Assembly: GCA_034434915.1 (NCBI GenBank)
Contig: DAOTYE010000021.1
Location: 1-60,706 of the forward strand
Reading direction: 5' to 3'
DNA length: 60,706 nucleotides
Origin: DAOTYE01 sp034434915
Lineage (GTDB): Bacteria; Chloroflexota; Dehalococcoidia; Dehalococcoidales; RBG-16-60-22
Made by a program: the position numbers and the translations under genes. How positions within the stretch are numbered: the stretch's first letter is position 1; every line of letters begins with the position of its first letter. This document shows positions 1 to 7,271 of this stretch, one piece after another. The notes beneath the pieces were generated by a model that saw nothing but the letters and a program-made list of their open reading frames with translations, ran no database searches and was not told where the DNA came from.

Positions 1-146
1 AGATGACTGACCACCTTGAGCAGGACATCAAAAGCAAGCTGGCTTCAACGAGCGTGACCATTCACGTTGAGCCGTGCGGGGAAGAATGTGAAAAGTGCCC
101 CATCGGCGATAAGAAGGGAAAACATAAGACGAAACAGCTACGCTAG
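1..146 (+). CDS. C-terminal end of a cation diffusion facilitator (CDF) transporter, partial
   Basis: The reading frame is open from the window edge to a TAG at 144-146, so only about 48 codons are present. The residues DHLEQDIKSKLA followed by VTIHVEPCGEECEKCP fit the cytoplasmic C-terminal domain of CDF metal exporters, where a helix is followed by a strand ending in a V-x-I-H-x-EP pattern. The CGEECEKC cluster after it could bind metal. The ATG at position 3 is internal to the family match and is not the true start. The gene converges on the deacetylase gene and overlaps its last 9 bases. The family call rests on a short tail. Confidence 0.6.
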   Translation, partial: MTDHLEQDIKSKLASTSVTIHVEPCGEECEKCPIGDKKGKHKTKQLR

Positions 147-1163
147 CTTATGCACCTTCCGGATAGCTTGAAGCATGGGCGCAATATCAAATGGCGTGTG
201 TCGTTGCGGCGGCGGACCGATGGTATCGTCAATTTTCTCTTTGCCCAGAAGGACGTCAAAGGTTGCCTTCACTGATTCAGCCAGCGCCTTCAGGTTATAG
301 CCGCCCTCCAGAGTGAACACCATTTTGCCCTGGCAGAATGTTTCCGCCAGCCCTTTAACTGTGCCCACGATGGTGCTAAAGCCGGTCACCGTCATCTGCA
401 TCATGGCAAGCTCATCTGCCCAGTGGGAATCATAACCCGCCGAGACCATGATGAGCTGTGGTTTGAAGCGTTTAGCCACAGGCACGAGCACCTGCTCACA
501 GGCGAGGGCGTATTCCCTGTCACCACAGCCGGGCGGCAGGGGGATATTGACGATATTGCCCTTTTCTCCCACCTCCTCAATCACCCCCGTGCCGGGATAA
601 TGCGGGTACTGGTGGGCGGAGACATAGACCACACGCGGGTCATCATAGAAGGCTTCCTGTGTGCCATTGCCGTGGTGCACGTCAAAATCAAAAATCAGGA
701 TGCGCTGGAGTTTAGCAATATCAAGGGCATGCCTGGCGGCGATGGCGATATTATTGAAAAGGCAGAAGCCCATGGCGCGGTCGCGGGTGGCATGATGTCC
801 CGGCGGTCTCACCAAGGCAAAAACGCTGTTAAGCTTTCCTGATAGTACCGCATCAACTGCCTCAATGGCACCGCCGGCGGCGCAGAGAGCGGCATCATAG
901 GAATCAGCGGACATGAGGGTATCCATTTCAATCCACCCGCCGCCCCTCAGCGCAAACTCCTGGACATGGGTCACATGCTGGCGGTGGTGGACGCGGAGCA
1001 GTTCCTCCAGTGTCGCCGGGCGAGCCTTCACCAGAGCAAGCTCTTTCTTCAGTCCACTGGTCTCCATTAGAGAAAGGATGGCTTCCAGTCTCTTGAAGTT
1101 TTCTACATGCGTGCCGGTGTCATGCATCAGGTAGACGGGGTCATAGACGTAACCAACCTTCAT
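138..1163 (-). CDS. Histone deacetylase family protein (AcuC / acetylpolyamine amidohydrolase-like)
   Basis: This 341-residue protein has the full arginase/deacetylase fold signature. RPPGHH is at 119-124 (catalytic His pair), DFDVHHGNGT at 159-168 (zinc ligands D161 and H163), SAGYDSH at 241-247 (zinc ligand D245) and LEGGY at 285-289 (transition-state Tyr). All catalytic positions are intact, so it should be an active Zn-dependent deacetylase. Bacterial relatives act on acetylated acyl-CoA synthetases (AcuC), polyamines or acetylated proteins, and the sequence alone does not decide between them. The ATG at 1163 fits the usual family N-terminus. It stands alone, divergent from the lipoprotein gene and convergent with the CDF gene. 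Confidence 0.9.
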   Translation of the reverse strand: MKVGYVYDPVYLMHDTGTHVENFKRLEAILSLMETSGLKKELALVKARPATLEELLRVHHRQHVTHVQEFALRGGGWIEMDTLMSADSYDAALCAAGGAIEAVDAVLSGKLNSVFALVRPPGHHATRDRAMGFCLFNNIAIAARHALDIAKLQRILIFDFDVHHGNGTQEAFYDDPRVVYVSAHQYPHYPGTGVIEEVGEKGNIVNIPLPPGCGDREYALACEQVLVPVAKRFKPQLIMVSAGYDSHWADELAMMQMTVTGFSTIVGTVKGLAETFCQGKMVFTLEGGYNLKALAESVKATFDVLLGKEKIDDTIGPPPQRHTPFDIAPMLQAIRKVHKLA

Positions 1164-1330
1164 GACTTCCTTCCCATGACCTTTCTCCGCAAGATGAAAT
1201 CTCCTTGCGATGATACCAGATATAGCCTAAAGTAAGCAATAGCGGTACCAGTTTCTTACTAACCTTTGCCCGTTTTCCCCGTTATATTAACCAGAGAAAA
1301 GGTGACACCGTGAAAAGAGAGGTAGAAATC

Positions 1331-1777
1331 ATGAAGCAGAAAAACTCCCTCGTCACAGGCGTGGTAGTGGCGCTACTTGCCGGCGCCCTTATTTTTGCGG
1401 CTGGCTGTGCGCCCCAATCTGCGCCAGCACCCGCAGTGGCGCCAGCGCCAGCTACTCCGGTGGCTTCAACACCCAGCCCAGTGTCACCGCCATCAAATCC
1501 TGTCAGCGAGAGTGAACCGGCCGAACTCACGCTCACCATCAATACGCCGGAGGACAATGCCATTGTCGCCACAAATAAGATTGCGGTGGCGGGCAATACC
1601 AGCCCGGATGCCGTGGTCAGCATCAACGAAGAAATTTTGGTGGCTGATAGCAACGGCAATTTCAGCACCACCATCACCCTGGCAGAGGGACCAAACATCA
1701 TTCAAATCATCGCGTCTGATGACGCTGGCAACACCGCTGAAGCTATGATTATCGTTACCTATGAGAAAGGAGGATAA
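1331..1777 (+). CDS. Lipoprotein with a C-terminal Ig-like (glucodextranase-B type) domain
   Basis: The N-terminus is a lipoprotein signal peptide: MKQKNS, a hydrophobic stretch, then FAAGC as the lipobox. A Pro/Ala/Ser-rich linker follows (residues about 27-60). The last 80 or so residues form a beta-sandwich domain of the kind found after glucodextranase domain B: LTINTPEDNAIV, VAGNTSPDAVVSIN, NIIQIIASDDAGN. It is probably surface-anchored and may have a binding or structural role. The ATG at 1331 was chosen because AGAGAGG lies 8 bases upstream and the n-region is short. A GTG at 1310 with AAAAGGTG upstream is a real alternative. It lies 3 bases before the DUF5666 gene, so the two are co-transcribed. 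Confidence 0.75.
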   Translation: MKQKNSLVTGVVVALLAGALIFAAGCAPQSAPAPAVAPAPATPVASTPSPVSPPSNPVSESEPAELTLTINTPEDNAIVATNKIAVAGNTSPDAVVSINEEILVADSNGNFSTTITLAEGPNIIQIIASDDAGNTAEAMIIVTYEKGG

Positions 1778-1780
1778 CAC

Positions 1781-2716
1781 ATGAAACGTCTGGTAATTAT
1801 TTCCGGTCTCCTGGTCTGTCTGATTCTCGGGATGGCACTGCCGGCATTCGCCGCGAGTGACTCTACCAGAGCTGAACCATCTGTCCTCTTCCAGATGGAA
1901 AAAGAAAAGAGAAAGCCGCCTGAACTCAGCCCGGTGATACCCCGGATGAAGGTCATCAAGGGTGAGGTGACCGCTGTCAGCAACATATCAATCACCATCG
2001 GCGATACGGAAGTCTTTGTGGATGAAAACACGAGGTATCACATCCCTGCCCTCAACAAGCCGACCACAGCCGCAGGTATCAAGGGAGGTACCCTTGCCGA
2101 TATACAGGTGGGGATGCTCGTCACCGCCATGGTGGTGGAAAAAGACGGCAAACCCTACGCCCGCCAGATAGTGGTGCTTCCATCAAGACCGGTGCTGAAA
2201 CATCATGTAGGCAAGGTCACAGAATACAGTTATGACCCCGCCACCGGTGGCTCAATCACTATTGAGGATAAGGACGGAGAGAGCTTTACGTTTGAAATTC
2301 TGGCGGGCAAGTTCAAGATTCTCCCGCCCGGGGCTGAGGTGAAGGTGGGCGAAACGGTAACGGTCATCAGCCGCCGTGACCCGGCTCAGAGCAAGCTCAT
2401 TGCTGATGGCGTCGTCGTACAGAAACCCATAACCACCCCCAAGCCGACACCGCGCCCCAAGATGGAGCGCGTCTCTGGTGAAATCACCGCCATTGATGAG
2501 ACGGCAAAGACCATCACCATCGGCGATAAAGTTCTCACCTATGATGCGGAGACTCTCTTTGTCCTGCGCGGCAGTCTGGCAGTAGCCGCCGGACAGAGTG
2601 CGCTCGCTTACTATGTAGAAAAGGATGGGACGCTCCTGGTGCAGAAGGTGCTCATCGGCGTTGATATCACCCGGGTGCAAGCCGCGCTAGGCAACACTGC
2701 GGGGGAAGATAACTGA
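1781..2716 (+). CDS. Secreted protein with repeated DUF5666 domains
   Basis: There is a clear Sec signal peptide (MKRLVIISG, hydrophobic core, LPAFAAS). The mature part carries three similar beta-rich modules starting near VIKGEVTAVSNISITIG, HVGKVTEYSYDPATGGSIT and VSGEITAIDETAKTITIG. This is the DUF5666 pattern, a small beta-barrel-like unit of unknown function in exported proteins. A Lys/Pro-rich linker (TTPKPTPRPK) separates the second and third modules. AAAGGAGG precedes the ATG. The gene is the second of a two-gene unit with the Ig-like lipoprotein and is followed by a strong terminator, so the pair probably forms one envelope-related operon. The function is unknown. Confidence 0.75.
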   Translation: MKRLVIISGLLVCLILGMALPAFAASDSTRAEPSVLFQMEKEKRKPPELSPVIPRMKVIKGEVTAVSNISITIGDTEVFVDENTRYHIPALNKPTTAAGIKGGTLADIQVGMLVTAMVVEKDGKPYARQIVVLPSRPVLKHHVGKVTEYSYDPATGGSITIEDKDGESFTFEILAGKFKILPPGAEVKVGETVTVISRRDPAQSKLIADGVVVQKPITTPKPTPRPKMERVSGEITAIDETAKTITIGDKVLTYDAETLFVLRGSLAVAAGQSALAYYVEKDGTLLVQKVLIGVDITRVQAALGNTAGEDN

Positions 2717-2746
2717 ACACGCCTGACGGCTTGACACCTGTTGCGT

Positions 2747-2784
2747 TTGCCCCTCCCCATGTAGAAGGGAGGGGCAACTTTTTT
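2747..2784 (+). terminator. Rho-independent terminator after the DUF5666 gene
   Basis: A perfect 11-bp stem (2747-2757 TTGCCCCTCCC with 2767-2777 GGGAGGGGCAA) and a 9-base loop are followed by C and six T. It ends the two-gene envelope operon. The T tract runs into the stop codon of the opposing LysE-type gene. Confidence 0.9.
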
Positions 2785-3475
2785 AGCTGAAGAATGGGCG
2801 CACCCCGGAAATGAAGAACCACACCCCAAACCCCACCAGCAGAAGGCTACAGGCAATAAAAACCCACTCCTGGAATTTCCGCCCCCATAGCGCGCGGGTG
2901 CGGTAAACCAGCAGGGAGACAAACGTCAGCCAGACGAGGTCACACAGCCAGTGCACCAGGGTAAAAGCAGTCAAACCCATAATGCCGAAGCCCGTGATGC
3001 GCATAATGAGCATACTGCCGATGGTCGCCCACCAGAGCAGGAAAAAGGGGTTCAGACCGCTCATCATGATGCCGGCGGTAAAAGCGCTGTAAGGCAGGTC
3101 TTTCCCCTTGGTGACCACTTCCCGCCGACTGCGGAACATGCTGATGCCCAGCCAGAGAATCATGGCACTCCCCAGCACGCTCAAAATCAGCTGGACGGTG
3201 GCGTTCTTAAAGAATGGCGCAAAGCCAAAGTAGATGAGCAAAATCAGCGGCACCTCTATCACGGCGTGCCCGAGTGAAATGTGAACCCCCGCCCACTGAG
3301 ATTTATAGCTTTTGGCGAGCGTCACGGCAAACATCGGACCGGGCATCATCACCCCGGAAAAAGATATAACAATAACGCTGAGCAAAATCGCCAGCATAAA
3401 GACTAGCATAGCACAGGTCAGCCAAAAGATGTAATTCAAACGAGCGGATAGCCTCACTTTAGGATAGCCGAGCAT
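2783..3475 (-). CDS. LysE/RhtB-type transporter (amino-acid exporter family)
   Basis: This is a hydrophobic protein with about six predicted membrane segments. It carries the family hallmark near the end of helix 1, SGVMMPGPMFAVTLAKS, followed by GHAVIEVPLILLIYFG and the GLNPFFLLWW segment. LysE-family proteins export amino acids or related small molecules, but the substrate cannot be read from the sequence. The listed start is the longest frame. Family members usually begin just before helix 1, so an internal ATG at 3409 is a good alternative. The gene is single, convergent with the DUF5666 gene and divergent from fabF. Confidence 0.75.
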   Translation of the reverse strand: MLGYPKVRLSARLNYIFWLTCAMLVFMLAILLSVIVISFSGVMMPGPMFAVTLAKSYKSQWAGVHISLGHAVIEVPLILLIYFGFAPFFKNATVQLILSVLGSAMILWLGISMFRSRREVVTKGKDLPYSAFTAGIMMSGLNPFFLLWWATIGSMLIMRITGFGIMGLTAFTLVHWLCDLVWLTFVSLLVYRTRALWGRKFQEWVFIACSLLLVGFGVWFFISGVRPFFS

Positions 3476-3580
3476 AACTTCTTTTTACTCCCACTTAAGT
3501 CCTATTGCCACATTGGCGAGAATTGCAGTGGATTTGCCTATAGCACTCCTGTTTGACAACACAGGCACAGATACTGTGTA

Positions 3581-4897
3581 ATGACTATAGAATTTTCAGC
3601 GTCATTTATTAATAAGATGCCAGTGCCAAAAGAAGGTTGCATACCTGACGATCAGCGAGTGGTAGTCACGGGCATGGGCGTGGTCTGCCCGGTTGGGAAC
3701 AGCATAGATGATATGTGGCAGGCGCTCATCGCCGGACGGTCAGGCATTGACTATATCTCAAGTTTTGACGCCGCACCTTTTGACGCCAAATTCGCCGGTG
3801 AGGTAAAAGGGTTTGATGTTAGCCAGTATGTCGGGCGGAAACAGGCACGTCACATGGACCGGTTCACCCAGTTCGCCGCGGCCGCCAGCCTTCAGGCGAT
3901 GGAGTCAGCCAGGCTAACCATCAAGCCAGAGAACGCTGAAGAAGCCGGGGTCATCATTGGCAACAGCGTCTGCGGGCTCCTCTCCGTCAGCGAGCAATTA
4001 AGAATTCTGAATGAAAAAGGACCGGGACGGGTCAGCCCTGTCCTGGCGCCCACCATGACCGGAGATGCCGCCTCAGTCCAGGTCTCACTGCTCCTGGGAA
4101 CTAAAGGGGTAAACTATGCCCCCTCATCAGCATGTTCCAGCGGCAGTGACGCCATCGGTCAGGGCTATGAGCTAATCCGCTGGGGCAATGCCAAAATCGT
4201 GGTCGCCGGTGGCACTGAAGCGCCGGTAATACCACTGGTGCTGGCTGCCTTCTGCGCCATACGGGCGCTGTCAACAAGAAACGGCAATCCCCAGGAAGCG
4301 TGCCGTCCCTTTGATGCGGAGCGGGACGGCTTTGTGCTCAGTGAAGGCGCCGCAGTAATGGTTCTTGAAGACGCGGTACATGCCCTTGAGCGCGGCGCTC
4401 CCATCCTGGCGGAGCTTGTCAGCTACGGAGCTTCCAGCGATGCGTTTCATCTCACCCAGCCCTCACCTGATGGCAAAGGAGCGATGAACGCCGTGGAGAT
4501 GGCTTTGAAGAAAGCCGCTATCCGCCATGATGAGATTGACTATATCCAGGCGCACGGCACTGCCACTCTGCTCAACGACCGCACTGAGACTGCAGTCATC
4601 AAGAAAGTCTTCAAGGAAAAAGCCAGAACAATTCCCATTTCGGCAAGCAAATCCATGCTGGGACACCTTCTGGGGGCGGCGGGAAGCATCGGGGCGGTCA
4701 TCACCGTTCTGGCGCTGAAAAACGGTATCGTGCCGCCGACCATTAACCTCACCCACCCCGACCCCGAGTGCGACCTGGATTACGTTCCGCATCAGGCAAG
4801 AAAAGTCCAAATCAAGACCGCCATGTGCAACTCTTTCGGCTTTGGCGGGCACAACTCCGTGCTTATCTTCCGTCAGTTCCGGAAGGGCTCATTGTAG
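3581..4897 (+). CDS. fabF: Beta-ketoacyl-ACP synthase II
   Basis: This condensing enzyme elongates acyl-ACP with malonyl-ACP in fatty acid synthesis. The Cys-His-His triad with supporting Lys is intact: C185 in SSACSSGSDA, H325 in AHGTATLLND, K357 in SASKSMLGH and H362. The family N-terminal strand (QRVVVTGMGVVCPVGNS) begins at residue 25, so the first 12-24 residues are extra and the internal ATG at 3617 may be the true start. Neither start has a convincing ribosome binding site. No other fatty acid gene is adjacent, so it could be a specialised KAS paralogue. Its 3' end overlaps the opposing radical SAM gene by 25 bases. Confidence 0.85.
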   Translation: MTIEFSASFINKMPVPKEGCIPDDQRVVVTGMGVVCPVGNSIDDMWQALIAGRSGIDYISSFDAAPFDAKFAGEVKGFDVSQYVGRKQARHMDRFTQFAAAASLQAMESARLTIKPENAEEAGVIIGNSVCGLLSVSEQLRILNEKGPGRVSPVLAPTMTGDAASVQVSLLLGTKGVNYAPSSACSSGSDAIGQGYELIRWGNAKIVVAGGTEAPVIPLVLAAFCAIRALSTRNGNPQEACRPFDAERDGFVLSEGAAVMVLEDAVHALERGAPILAELVSYGASSDAFHLTQPSPDGKGAMNAVEMALKKAAIRHDEIDYIQAHGTATLLNDRTETAVIKKVFKEKARTIPISASKSMLGHLLGAAGSIGAVITVLALKNGIVPPTINLTHPDPECDLDYVPHQARKVQIKTAMCNSFGFGGHNSVLIFRQFRKGSL

Positions 4898-5682
4898 CGC
4901 CGGCGGTACGCTGAAGCAGCGACAACCACCTCTACAGGAATGCCGGCGGCTCTCTCTGTCTTCCGGGCAATCTCTTTCAGCTTCTCTTCCGGCACCTCAA
5001 TCAGTGAAGTTTCCGCAGGAGGGCGGTGGAGAGAGTAAATCTGCGCTTTGATGGGGCGTATTTCCTTCACCCGCTCAATCCAGTCGCTTATCTCTTTTTC
5101 ACCGATGTTCTGAATCCTTCCGTCAACGAACATCGTCTGGAGGGTTACGTTTTCCAGCTTCTTCAACCCCTCCACCAGCGCCCGGTAGTCCACTCCGGCA
5201 TGGCAGACATTGATGCGCCGGAACACCTGCTCATTGCCGGCATCCAGCTTCATGATGCGGAAGTCCAGCTTCGCCAGCGCTTTCCGCACTGCCTCCAGAT
5301 GCACCATTGAAGAGTTTGAAAGGATGCCCAGCCTGGCTTGAGGAAAATACTTCTTCTGCAGTTCGCGGGCAATGTCCACCATCTCAGCAAACTCTGGATG
5401 GAGGGTGGCTTCACCGTTGCCGGAGAAGGTGATATGGTCAATCTCCCGGCTTCTTTTCAGCGCCGCCTCAAGCGCTTCCCTGAACTCTCCCGGCGCGGGC
5501 ACATCTTTAAGTTGCGGGGTGATATCATCCGTGATGACATCCGTCCAGCCGTACTGGCAGTAAACGCAGTTGAATGAGCAGAGCTTATATGTCACCGGCA
5601 TGATATTGAGACCGAGCGACCAGCCCAGACGGCGTGTTCTCACCGGACCATAAATGATTTCAGATTGAAGTGGAATGGGCAC
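4873..5682 (-). CDS. Radical SAM protein, last gene of the corrinoid operon
   Basis: The N-terminal region carries CSFNCVYC (C35, C39, C42), the CX3CX2C site for the SAM-binding 4Fe-4S cluster. It is followed by ITFSGNGEATLHP, which matches the GGE-like strand 2 motif. The 269-residue length fits a minimal radical SAM barrel of the kind annotated as MoaA/NifB-like or wybutosine-synthesis-like without a specific function. The start is a GTG abutting the stop of the upstream gene, with GAAGAGG 8 bases before it, so translation is probably coupled. Position at the end of the methyltransferase operon suggests a role in cofactor or protein maturation, but this is only inferred. Confidence 0.75.
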   Translation of the reverse strand: MPIPLQSEIIYGPVRTRRLGWSLGLNIMPVTYKLCSFNCVYCQYGWTDVITDDITPQLKDVPAPGEFREALEAALKRSREIDHITFSGNGEATLHPEFAEMVDIARELQKKYFPQARLGILSNSSMVHLEAVRKALAKLDFRIMKLDAGNEQVFRRINVCHAGVDYRALVEGLKKLENVTLQTMFVDGRIQNIGEKEISDWIERVKEIRPIKAQIYSLHRPPAETSLIEVPEEKLKEIARKTERAAGIPVEVVVAASAYRRRYNEPFRN

Positions 5683-6381
5683 CTAGTGTACCTCTTCACC
5701 CTTCTGATACTTAGCCGCCAGCGCCGCGTCATAGCGCGCTCTCCTGCCGATACAGTGCTCCCGCTGGCAGAGCTGACAGCTCTCAAACTTTACCTCGGTA
5801 GGGAAAAAGAGACCGGAGACTGACTTGATGGGCACCATGAGGCAGTTTTCTGTTAACCTGACGCCGATTAGCTTCTCCACATCGCCGAAGAGAGAGAAAA
5901 GAAGTCTCTGCTGGGTAAGCGGCCAGTCATCAATTGAGCCTGAGCCCGGCGCCATGCGGGACATTTGTCCCAGGGCATATCTCCTGGTCAGGTAATCCGT
6001 CAGGTAGGCAACGGCGTTGCGCACCGCCATCTCTTTGATGGCATCCAGGCAATAGACCTTGATGAGGTCCTCTGCGGGGACGGTTACCGCGTCCAGCTCC
6101 CGCCCGCAGGTAGCCACGTAAGGGAAGACCCTCTCCACCTTGTCCAGGTTGACGCGCAGGACACGGCTGGTGAAGGTGACACCGTCAATGACGATAGAGT
6201 CCTCTTTCTTACAATCAATGAAGGCGACCTTGTACACGGCTTTGGGCTTTGCCACCGGGCGCACCATGTCAATAAGCTCCTGTAGCGTCTCCACAAAACG
6301 TTTATTCTCCCGGGTGGCGCGCATCCTCTTCAGTATGGCGTCAATGTCCGGATTAAACGGTATGTTGTTAAGTATTTCCAT
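5683..6381 (-). CDS. Methionine-synthase activation-domain-like protein (Met_synt_B12 fold)
   Basis: The 232-residue protein resembles the C-terminal SAM-binding reactivation domain of cobalamin-dependent methionine synthase but stands alone. The C-terminal half carries RMAPGSGSIDDWPLTQQ and IKSVSGLFFP. These match the RxxPGY...W and K-S-x-S-G motifs that bind SAM in MetH, and a Cys-rich tail follows (CQLCQREHC). In MetH this domain remethylates inactive cob(II)alamin. Its place between a corrinoid methyltransferase and a radical SAM gene suggests a similar role on the local corrinoid protein, perhaps alongside the RACo-type activator. It abuts the radical SAM gene with no gap. Catalysis is inferred. 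Confidence 0.7.
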   Translation of the reverse strand: MEILNNIPFNPDIDAILKRMRATRENKRFVETLQELIDMVRPVAKPKAVYKVAFIDCKKEDSIVIDGVTFTSRVLRVNLDKVERVFPYVATCGRELDAVTVPAEDLIKVYCLDAIKEMAVRNAVAYLTDYLTRRYALGQMSRMAPGSGSIDDWPLTQQRLLFSLFGDVEKLIGVRLTENCLMVPIKSVSGLFFPTEVKFESCQLCQREHCIGRRARYDAALAAKYQKGEEVH

Positions 6382-6416
6382 TGTCAGCCTACCGCCGCAT
6401 TGTCACTGTAAATCAA

Positions 6417-7271
6417 CTATTTCTGTTGCTGTTTCTGCCGCTGGCGGAAGTCCTCAATGAAGCGCATGGCATACATATCCCGCCCCAGGACAAGGTCAGC
6501 CGCTCTTATGATTGGACGCACCTTTGCCACATCAATGATGGGACAGTTCACTCCGGCGGCAATGACGATTGCCAGAAAGACGCCGTTAATCAGTCCGCGG
6601 TCCGGCAGACCGAAGGAGACATTGCTGACCCCCAGCGTCTGGTTCACCCCCAGCTCTTCTTTCACCTTCATAATGGCATTGATGGTGACGCTCCCCGCCC
6701 GGTTATCCGCACCCACCGTCATGGCGAGACAGTCAATGATGATGTCTTCACGGGGAATGCCCACCTTCTCCGCCTCAGCGACTATCTTTTTAGCAATCTC
6801 CACCCGCCTCTTGTAGTCGGTGGGAATACCGGTATCATCCATCGCAAGCCCAATCACTGCTGTCTTATACTCCTTGACCAGAGGCAAAACTTCTTTAAGC
6901 AGATGCTCCTGACCGGTCACTGAGCTCACCAGCGCTTTGCCTTTGTACACCTTGAGCGCCGCTTCCAGGGCTTTGGGGTTGGAGCTATCAAGGCACAGGG
7001 GCAAGTCCACTGCTTCTGCCACCACTTTGACTGCTTCCGGGAGCAGGGCTACCTCATCAACATTGGCACTGCCCACGTTGACATCAAGGACGTCTGCCCC
7101 GGCCTGTGCCTGAGCGATAGCCTCCTGCCGCACGATGTCCAGATTGCCCGCCTGCAGTGCCGCGGCAAGCTTGGGTTTGCCCGTGGGATTTATCCTCTCT
7201 CCGATGAGTACCGTGGGCAATTTGTCACTTATTATTACCTCTTTTTTGGCGCTGGAAATCTTCGTTTCCAT
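6417..7271 (-). CDS. Methyltetrahydrofolate:corrinoid methyltransferase, DHPS-like (MT II / AcsE-MtrH type)
   Basis: This TIM-barrel protein of the dihydropteroate-synthase superfamily has IGERINPTG near the N-terminus, AGADVLDVNVGS (pterin-binding strand), DSSNPKALEAAL and SNVSFGLPDRGLIN, the last typical of AcsE/MtvA-like enzymes. Relatives move a methyl group between a corrinoid protein and tetrahydrofolate. In O-demethylase systems this is methyltransferase II, which feeds the methyl group into the Wood-Ljungdahl pathway. The ATG at 7271 has GGAGG upstream inside the end of the activator gene and directly abuts its stop, so expression is coupled. A DHPS role in folate synthesis is less likely because of the AcsE-like motifs and the neighbours. 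Confidence 0.85.
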   Translation of the reverse strand: METKISSAKKEVIISDKLPTVLIGERINPTGKPKLAAALQAGNLDIVRQEAIAQAQAGADVLDVNVGSANVDEVALLPEAVKVVAEAVDLPLCLDSSNPKALEAALKVYKGKALVSSVTGQEHLLKEVLPLVKEYKTAVIGLAMDDTGIPTDYKRRVEIAKKIVAEAEKVGIPREDIIIDCLAMTVGADNRAGSVTINAIMKVKEELGVNQTLGVSNVSFGLPDRGLINGVFLAIVIAAGVNCPIIDVAKVRPIIRAADLVLGRDMYAMRFIEDFRQRQKQQQK

